A stretch of 64,000 nt of DNA, from contig JAGTTD010000007.1 of assembly GCA_018398585.1 (NCBI GenBank), positions 34,500,911 to 34,564,910 of the forward strand, written 5' to 3'. The notes beneath the pieces were generated by a model. That model was not told the origin of the DNA. It made no database searches and worked only from the letters and a program-made list of their open reading frames with translations. This stretch comes from Simmondsia chinensis. Its lineage: Eukaryota; Streptophyta; Magnoliopsida; Caryophyllales; Simmondsiaceae. The position numbers and the translations under genes are program-made. Positions 57,926 through 64,000 of the stretch are shown here, one piece after another; position 1 is the first letter of the stretch, and each line of letters begins with the position of its first letter.

Positions 57926-58662
57926 TGTCACGGGACGGTTTTTGACACCCTTGTCAAGCCCGTGCGCCACTTAACTTCACTCCGAAAGTACCTCGCTAAG
58001 TCAGGCTCCTCGTTAACCCGAAGGTTGTGTTTATGCGGAATAAAGGCAAAAGAGTGTTTTGGAACAAAGGAAATAGAGTCACAATAACAATGTAAGTACA
58101 CGTTCAAAGGGACAATGAGATTGGATTAATGTGGGTGAGTTTGGACCCCCTTGGCAATTGCCATCCCTTATTATTTATACTCAATGATATTTACAATATG
58201 CATGAACCGTGTGTATTTCCCAAGGGGCACGGTTCATTACCTAAGAGACATGAATATTAAATAGGTACATGAATCTAGTCTAAATACATAGAATGTTAAA
58301 GGGACAAAATCTGGTGCACTCCCCTTGGACTAAGCGTGTCAAGTGGACCGTGTAATTGATCCAAGAGACGCGCCTCAATCAGCAAGGGACGCGACCTTGG
58401 GAAGGACATGGGCGCCCGTGTCTGAGCCTGCGCCTGGGCGCGCTGGGACGCGACCCTGACATTGCCTGGACCGTGTCTGGGCCGTGTCTGGGGCGTGTCA
58501 AGGCCCTTTGGACGCGACCCTTCGTGTCAAGCGACATGTCCTCCCGTTTACATACACGCATCAAGTAAATTAAGGAAAAATAAGGAAGGCCTAGTACTTC
58601 CTAGGTCCTTCTAGTACATTATTAAAAATAAAAAAGTACTATACTATTGGCGGTCCGTGACA
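57926..58662 (-). repeat. 3' LTR of the Galadriel-type element (737 bp)
   Basis: TGTCACGGGACGG ... GGTCCGTGACA, with inverted ends TGTCACGG/CCGTGACA. Minus-strand TATA box GAGTATAAATAATAAGGG lies at about 58165-58185. Confidence 0.93.
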
Positions 58663-58675
58663 CTCTCCCCCACCT
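58663..58675 (-). other. Polypurine tract
   Basis: AGGTGGGGGAGAG on the minus strand, directly next to the 3' LTR. It serves as the plus-strand primer. Confidence 0.85.
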
Positions 58676-58693
58676 GAGTCGTTGACGTCCTCG

Positions 58694-61600
58694 TCAATGC
58701 CCGGTAGTCTTGAATGTCTCGATTATCTTCTTGAATTGCCATAAGTCCTCCTCCTTCTCCCAAGTAGCTTCATTCTCAGGAAGATCTTTCCAACGAACCA
58801 AGTACTCGGTATATTTTGGCACTCCCCTACGCCCCACGATCCGGTCAGCAAGAATCTCGGTTGCTTCCTTGTCAAAGGATGGGATCACGGCTGTAGGAGC
58901 TCGGCTCGACTCGCTCCGGCTTGGGTCTTGATCATCCTTATGGTACGGTTTCAGCATGCTTACATGGAAAACAGGATGGATCTTCATCTTAGGCGGTAAT
59001 TCAACTCGATAGGACACTTTCCCAACTTTTGCAAGAATTGGGTAAGGTCCCTCATATCTTCGGATTAGGCCCTTGTGAACCTTGCGTAGGGCCTTGAACT
59101 GCTGCGGCAACAACTTTACCATCACCAAGTCCCCAACTTGGAACTCTAGGAACCTCCTCTTCTTGTCAGCCCACTTCTTCATCTTGTGCGCTGCCTTGTC
59201 GAGATGGGTCTTGGCAATGTCAAGTCTTTCATTCCACCCTTTTGCAGCCTGGTATGCAGTGGGGCTGCTCCCTGTGTAACCGGTTGCAACGGCTTGCGGT
59301 GTCAAGGGTTGTTGCCCCATGACGAGCTCAAAAGGACTATGGCCCGTTGACTCGCTCTTGTGTAAGTTGTAAGAAAATTGGGCAATGTCAATTAACGTTG
59401 CCCAATCTCTTTGGTTGGCCCCCACATAGTGTCTCAAATATAACTCAAGTAAAGCGTTCACCCGTTCAGTTTGGCCATCGGTTTGTGGATGAAAGCTTGT
59501 ACAGTAGTGGAGGTTCGAACCCATCAACCTGAACAGTTCGGCCCAGAACTTGCCCGTGAATCTCGGATCTCGATCACTTATGATGCTCCGCGGAAGTCCC
59601 CAATACTTAACAACGTGCTTGAGGAACAACCGTGCAGCTTCGGTTGCGGTACAGTCCTTAGGCGCGGGAATGAACGTCCCATATTTAGAGAGTCGATCAA
59701 CCACAACCATGATTGATCCACACCCTTCTGATCTCGGTAAAGCGGAGATAAAGTCCATAGAAACACTTTCCCATGGGTGGTTCGGTACGGGCAGAGGCTC
59801 AAGCAAACCCGCGGCAGTCTTGTGCTCAATCTTGTCTTGTTGGCACACAAGACATGTCTTGACAAAGGCTTCTACGTCATCTCTCATGTGCGGCCAGTAG
59901 TACGCTGCCTCGGTCAGTGCTACGGTCCTCTCGATTCCCGGATGCCCGGCCCATTGTGAGTCGTGACACTCCTTTATGAGTTCACGCCTCAAGTTCTCCC
60001 ACTTTGGCACAAACACTCGGTTCCCAACAGTGAACAACAGCCCGTTGTCAGCCCAAAACCTGCGTGTCCGGCCTTCGGTAGCAAGCTTCAACATGTGTTG
60101 TGCAAATGTGTCATGCGCCATGCCGGCCCGGACCCTGTCCAGGATGTCACCGTGGACCATGCTCACACTAGCAAGGCTCGTCTTGCGGCTAAGTGCATCA
60201 GCGACAACGTTTGCGGTACCCGGCTTGTACTCCAAAGCATAGTCAAATTCAGCGAGGAAATCTTGCCATCTTGCTTGCTTCGGACTCAACTTCTTCTGGT
60301 TTTGGAAATAGCTCGTTGCCACATTGTCAGTCTTGACAACGAACCTACTCCCAAGTAGATAATGACGCCACACTCTCAAGCAATGAATAATGGCGGTCAT
60401 CTCCTTGTCATGAGTAGCATATCGACGCTCGGTGTCATTGAGCTTCCTAGACTCGAAAGCAACAAGATGTTTCTCTTGCATCAGCACCCCTCCAATTGCA
60501 AAGTCTGAGGCATCGGTATGTACTTCAAAGGGTTGCCCAAAGTCGGGCAAGCGAAGAACGGGTTCCTCTATGACAGCCCGCTTCAAACTCTCGAAAGCGG
60601 CACGGCATCCATCATCCCAAAGCCACGGTTGTTTCTTCTTCAAAAGATTGGTTAGGGGCGTGGCCCTAGCCGAATACCCGAGAATAAACCGCCGGTAGTA
60701 GTTCACTAGGCCTAGAAATGACCGTAGCTCACTAACTCCCTTAGGTTCTTCCCACTCTTCAATGGCGTGAACTTTGGCTTGATCCATGCGTATCACCCCT
60801 TGGCCGATGCGGTGACCAAGGAACGACACTTCCTCTTGAGCAAACGAGCATTTCTCTCGTTTGACATAAAGCTCGTTCTCCTTCAAGGCTTGGAACACCT
60901 TCTTCAAGTGCTCCACATGTTCTTCCAGGGACTCACTATACACCACGATATCGTCCAGGTATACCACAACAAAGTTGTCCAAGAAAGGCTTGAAGATCTC
61001 GTTCATGAGCGTACAAAACGTGGCTGGTGCGTTTGTCAATCCAAACGGCATCACCAAGAACTCATATGCACCATATCGGGTCACACAAGTCGTCTTTGGT
61101 TCATCACCCTCGGCTATCCGAACTTGCCAATACCCGGACCTCAAGTCAAGTTTGGAAAAGTACCGTGCCTTCCCCAACCGATCAAATAAGTCAGCGACAA
61201 GCGGAATAGGGTACTTGTTCTTTACCGTGACCTTGTTCAAGGCTCGGTAGTCAATGCACATTCGAAGTGACCCGTCTTGCTTCTTCTGGAACAAAACCGG
61301 TGCACCATACGGGGCCTTAGAGGGCCTAACAAACCCCGCATCAAGAAGCTCCTTCAACTGCTTCCTCAACTCTTCCAACTCGGGTGGAGCCATTCGGTAA
61401 GGCCCCGTGGCGGGAGGCCTTGCCCCCGGCTCCAACTCGATCCTGTGGTCCACTTCCCTCCTTGGAGGTAAGTGCCTCGGTAACTCAGGTGGCATGACAT
61501 CTTGAAAGGCATCAAGAAGTCCTTTCACTTCCACGGGCACTTCCTTAGAATCGGGCTCCTTATCTTTTACCAATGTGGCAATGTAAGTCACCTGTTTCTT

Positions 61601-62173
61601 TCGGATTCCCTTCTTGAACTGAACGGCCGAGAGAAGTTTTGCCTCTACCTTCTCACGTAGTAGGGGCACAGCAAAGGTCTCTTGGCCATGAGTGATCTCC
61701 ATGATGTTCTCTCCCAGAAATAACAAAGGCCTCACGGTGTCGAAGAAGTCCATCCCCAACACTACCTTGAAGTCATCCATTGTAACCACGGTCAAGTCAA
61801 GCGTGCCACTCCAATCTCCCAACTGGATGGGCACCTTCTTAGCAACACCAAGGATCGGCTTGGATGAAGCATTAACGGTCTTCATCCAACCCAACTCCTT
61901 GACATAGTCCAACCCGAGCCGCCTTGCCTCGTGTTCTGACACGAAATTGTGACTAGCGCCTGTGTCCACCAATGCCTTTGTCTCGGCACCATTCACTTGG
62001 GCTTTGACATACATCAGCCCATTGTTCCGTGTGCCCCGTGCCGGGACGGACACACCCCTGCGTGCCTGCGTCTGGATCGGGACAGGAGCCCGGGCCTGCG
62101 CCTGGACATGCGCGGCACCCGGTACCTGTGTCTGGGACTGGGACTGGGACTGGACAGGCACCCGGGCCTGCGC
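58694..62173 (-). CDS. pol polyprotein (protease, RT, RNase H, integrase, chromodomain), open
   Basis: Follows gag in the same frame after one TAG at 62174-62176. No ATG is present at its start. Counting from the Val at 62161: protease [12 protein letters not shown] at about 63-74; RT at about 280-450, with YLDD at 401-404; RNase H with [11 protein letters not shown] near 545; integrase with GHPGIERTV ... CLVCQQDK zinc finger, [15 protein letters not shown] and a Glu in [10 protein letters not shown]; a chromodomain in the last 60 residues ([20 protein letters not shown]). The chromodomain is thought to guide integration to particular chromatin. Integrase wording ([36 protein letters not shown]) resembles the Galadriel lineage. 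No stops or frameshifts. Confidence 0.92.
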   Translation of the reverse strand, partial: AQARVPVQSQSQSQTQVPGAAHVQAQARAPVPIQTQARRGVSVPARGTRNNGLMYVKAQVNGAETKALVDTGASHNFVSEHEARRLGLDYVKELGWMKTVNASSKPILGVAKKVPIQLGDWSGTLDLTVVTMDDFKVVLGMDFFDTVRPLLFLGENIMEITHGQETFAVPLLREKVEAKLLSAVQFKKGIRKKQVTYIATLVKDKEPDSKEVPVEVKGLLDAFQDVMPPELPRHLPPRREVDHRIELEPGARPPATGPYRMAPPELEELRKQLKELLDAGFVRPSKAPYGAPVLFQKKQDGSLRMCIDYRALNKVTVKNKYPIPLVADLFDRLGKARYFSKLDLRSGYWQVRIAEGDEPKTTCVTRYGAYEFLVMPFGLTNAPATFCTLMNEIFKPFLDNFVVVYLDDIVVYSESLEEHVEHLKKVFQALKENELYVKREKCSFAQEEVSFLGHRIGQGVIRMDQAKVHAIEEWEEPKGVSELRSFLGLVNYYRRFILGYSARATPLTNLLKKKQPWLWDDGCRAAFESLKRAVIEEPVLRLPDFGQPFEVHTDASDFAIGGVLMQEKHLVAFESRKLNDTERRYATHDKEMTAIIHCLRVWRHYLLGSRFVVKTDNVATSYFQNQKKLSPKQARWQDFLAEFDYALEYKPGTANVVADALSRKTSLASVSMVHGDILDRVRAGMAHDTFAQHMLKLATEGRTRRFWADNGLLFTVGNRVFVPKWENLRRELIKECHDSQWAGHPGIERTVALTEAAYYWPHMRDDVEAFVKTCLVCQQDKIEHKTAAGLLEPLPVPNHPWESVSMDFISALPRSEGCGSIMVVVDRLSKYGTFIPAPKDCTATEAARLFLKHVVKYWGLPRSIISDRDPRFTGKFWAELFRLMGSNLHYCTSFHPQTDGQTERVNALLELYLRHYVGANQRDWATLIDIAQFSYNLHKSESTGHSPFELVMGQQPLTPQAVATGYTGSSPTAYQAAKGWNERLDIAKTHLDKAAHKMKKWADKKRRFLEFQVGDLVMVKLLPQQFKALRKVHKGLIRRYEGPYPILAKVGKVSYRVELPPKMKIHPVFHVSMLKPYHKDDQDPSRSESSRAPTAVIPSFDKEATEILADRIVGRRGVPKYTEYLVRWKDLPENEATWEKEEDLWQFKKIIETFKTTGH

Positions 62174-63493
62174 CTAGACATGAGCAGCCCCCGACCCCTG
62201 CGTCTGTGTCTGTGTCAGCGTCTGGGCCTGGGCCCGTGTCTGGACAATCTCCTGACTCGCTGCAGCTCTGCGCGCACCTTGGGACATGGCCCCCAAGACA
62301 CGCATAGAACCCATATTCGCACCTCCATTCCCTTGCTCTTGTGAAGCAACAAGGGCACTCAAAGCTTGGCGTTCCGGACAGTCCCGGGCAAAGTGCGGGC
62401 CTGAGCATAGAAAACAGGACCGGCGCTTGCCTTGGTCTGACCGGTTGTCCTGGTTTCGGTTGCTATGATGCTTGTTCTCGTGTTGCTTGCCTTTGTCCTT
62501 CCATGAAGGCAATTTGTAGGGCTTATTTCCCCCACTGTTCCCTTTGTTACCCTTGAAGTCCTTCTTCTTAGTAGAGTCTTTTTTGTACTCTACCAAGTTT
62601 TCTGCCTCGGATATTGCAGTGGCAAGATCTTGTACTCCTCTACGCTTCACCTCCATTTCGGCCCATGGTTGCAAGCCATCCAAGAAATAAATGAGTGCTA
62701 ACGATTCGGGCATGTCAGGAAGTCCAAGCATAAGGGACTGGAACTCCGTGACATAGTCCCGGATAGATCCCGTTTGCTTCAAACCCCTCAGCTTCTTCAC
62801 CGCAACACTCTCGGCATTCTCCGGAAAGAAATGTTTCTTGAACTCACGAACAAAGTCATCCCAAGTATCAATAGTGCAAGTCCCATGGCTTATGTCACCA
62901 TGGCGCCTCCTCCACCACAACGCCGCATCATCTTGTAGGTACATTGATGCGGTGCTGATCTTGAGCGTCTCGTCTTCAAGGCGAAGTGCCTCAAAGTACC
63001 TCTCCAAACACCACAAGAAATTTTCTATCTCTTTAGCGTTCCGTTTCCCTCCATACCTCGGTGGGTCTGGGACCTTGACACGAGACACACCACTCGTGCC
63101 AGCCCCATTAGCGACAGCGGTCTTGCACAGCGTCACGTCCTCCTTAACGATGTCAAGGTCTTGACGAAGTCCAAAAACAGCATCCTTTAGCTGATCAAGT
63201 TGCTCCTCCATGGCATCCTTGATCTCGGTTATGGTCTCAAGGACCTTTCCCTCCATACCGGTGACACTCTCCTCTAGGGACTCGATAGTGTCAAATTGGT
63301 CATGAACATCACCCATAACCAACTCTATTTTCGCCACACGAGCATCAAGACTACCAAGCGCATCCCGTGGAACAGACGGGTCCTTGGCCTTGCTTGCCTT
63401 TTTCGTGCGCGTCTCCGGTCTCCCTCTCGGTGGTTCCTCCATTGCTTGTGACGTACTCACAATTCCTTCCTCCACAACACTGCTCCCAGCCAT
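62174..63493 (-). CDS. gag protein, ends at an in-frame TAG before pol
   Basis: The ATG at 63493 (MAGSSVVEEG) opens about 439 residues; the upstream frame is open into the primer-binding site but has no ATG. It has a coiled-coil-like N-terminus, a Retrotrans_gag domain at about 62950-62640 (SMYLQDDAALWWRRRHGD, KKHFFPENAESVAVKKLRGL), a Lys-rich segment and a zinc knuckle CFLCSGPHFARDC at about 62415-62377. The C-terminus is Gln/Thr-rich and stops at TAG inside a short repeated peptide (GAAHV-stop-AQAR against [10 protein letters not shown] just downstream). Gag packages the RNA. Chromoviruses usually have gag and pol in one frame, so TAG is either a recent nonsense mutation or a leaky stop. 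Confidence 0.9.
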   Translation of the reverse strand: MAGSSVVEEGIVSTSQAMEEPPRGRPETRTKKASKAKDPSVPRDALGSLDARVAKIELVMGDVHDQFDTIESLEESVTGMEGKVLETITEIKDAMEEQLDQLKDAVFGLRQDLDIVKEDVTLCKTAVANGAGTSGVSRVKVPDPPRYGGKRNAKEIENFLWCLERYFEALRLEDETLKISTASMYLQDDAALWWRRRHGDISHGTCTIDTWDDFVREFKKHFFPENAESVAVKKLRGLKQTGSIRDYVTEFQSLMLGLPDMPESLALIYFLDGLQPWAEMEVKRRGVQDLATAISEAENLVEYKKDSTKKKDFKGNKGNSGGNKPYKLPSWKDKGKQHENKHHSNRNQDNRSDQGKRRSCFLCSGPHFARDCPERQALSALVASQEQGNGGANMGSMRVLGAMSQGARRAAASQEIVQTRAQAQTLTQTQTQGSGAAHV

Positions 63494-63504
63494 CACGTCA
63501 ATCT

Positions 63505-63516
63505 GCTCTGATACCA
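63505..63516 (-). other. Primer-binding site, initiator tRNA-Met
   Basis: TGGTATCAGAGC on the minus strand, two bases from the LTR end. Confidence 0.92.
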
Positions 63517-63518
63517 AC

Positions 63519-64000
63519 TGTCACGGGACGGTTTTTGACACCCTTGTCAAGCCAGTGCGCCACTTAACTTCACTCCGAAAGTACCTCGCTAAGTCAGGCT
63601 CCTCGTTAACCCGAAGGTTGTGTTTATGCGGAATAAAGGCAAAAGAGTGTTTTGGAACAAAGGAAATAGAGTCACAATAACAATGTAAGTACACATTCAA
63701 AGGGACAATGAGATTGGATTAATGTGGGTGAGTTTGGACCCCCTTGGCAATTGCCATCCCTTATTATTTATACTCAATGATATTTACAATATGCATGAAC
63801 CGTGTGTATTTCCCAAGGGGCACGGTTCATTACCTAAGAGACATGAATATTAAATAGGTACATGAATCTAGTCTAAATACATAGAATGTTAAAGGGACAA
63901 AATCGGGTGCACTCCCCTTGGACTAAGCGTGTCAAGTGGACCGTGTAATTGATCCAAGAGACGCGCCTCAATCAGCAAGGGACGCGACCTTGGGAAGGAC
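63519..64000 (-). repeat. 5' LTR of the Galadriel-type element, partial
   Basis: Matches 57926-58407 with three mismatches and no indels by eye. The rest is outside the window. Confidence 0.93.

Larger units (their letters stand above)
57926..64000 (-). mobile_element. Galadriel-type chromovirus (Ty3/Gypsy), young, cut by the window end
   Basis: Minus strand: the 5' LTR (visible 63519-64000), tRNA-Met primer site, gag, in-frame TAG, pol with a C-terminal chromodomain, polypurine tract and 3' LTR (57926-58662) are all present. The visible 482 bases of the LTR pair differ at three positions by eye. Pol is fully open for 1155 residues. The left target flank is CGCAT (57921-57925); the right flank is outside. 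It inserted into the Ale-like Copia. Confidence 0.93.

Noticed and set aside
59963..60358. Plus-strand frames across the Galadriel pol
   Set aside because: They overlap a complete 1155-residue minus-strand polyprotein with all catalytic motifs.
55874..64000. Endogenous pararetrovirus (caulimovirid)
   Set aside because: Both elements have integrases and LTRs and lack movement-protein and virus-type motifs, so they are LTR retrotransposons.
1..64000. CRISPR arrays, bacterial operons, riboswitches or complete tRNA genes
   Set aside because: No regularly spaced short repeats with unique spacers, no Shine-Dalgarno-led gene strings and no complete cloverleaf were found; the sequence is plant nuclear DNA.

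Overview
The window is nuclear DNA of a flowering plant, most likely a eudicot (that rank is an inference). The evidence is one spliced host gene of a plant-specific RNA-binding family (RBP45/RBP47), transposon lineages known from plants (Tat and Galadriel Ty3/Gypsy, Ale- and Tork-like Ty1/Copia, L1 and RTE LINEs, hAT, Mutator-type MITEs), and short interspersed elements headed by plant-type 5S rRNA sequence. No bacterial, organellar or CRISPR signal was seen.

Layout. 1-8356: a degenerate Tat-lineage Gypsy element (plus strand) with an extra antisense gene before its 3' LTR. 8772-9744: a 5'-truncated RTE LINE with a 13-bp target duplication. 10412-10752: a small secreted prolamin-like (ECA1-type) gene with a frameshift. 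11822-12252: two MITEs. 12253-18130: a tandem array of a gag/protease-only Copia element, LTR-int-LTR-int-LTR-int-LTR. 18131-23101: a Tork-like Copia element without its 5' LTR. 23165-25394: a solo LTR, then a second prolamin-like pseudogene split by a 1.2-kb solo LTR that carries a 5S-headed SINE. 25395-28622: non-coding DNA with MITE and SINE remnants.

28623-37079 (minus strand): the only intact host gene, a six-exon RBP47-type protein with three RRMs (432 codons plus stop, all junction phases consistent). Its introns hold a 5S-SINE, an RTE LINE, two MITEs and a tRNA-like SINE. 37080-51027: promoter side, then degenerate repeats: L1 fragments, MITEs, two pairs of dispersed duplications (42591/50292 and 44765/54352) and tRNA-like SINEs. 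51028-54121: a decayed hAT transposon split by a solo Gypsy LTR. 54122-55873: a third 5S-SINE and a repeat copy invaded by a Mutator-type MITE. 55874-57925: an antisense Ale-like Copia fragment with a 114-bp LTR. 57926-64000: a young Galadriel-type chromovirus (minus strand) that interrupts it, with nearly identical LTRs and a gag and pol separated by a single in-frame TAG.

From nesting, target duplications and reciprocal empty sites, many insertions can be ordered in time. The clearest unusual system is a 5S rRNA-headed SINE family whose 3' half matches the 3' tail of RTE LINEs in the same window, which would make it a SINE/LINE partnership. The tandem gag-only array and the single-codon gag/pol stop are the next most interesting structures.
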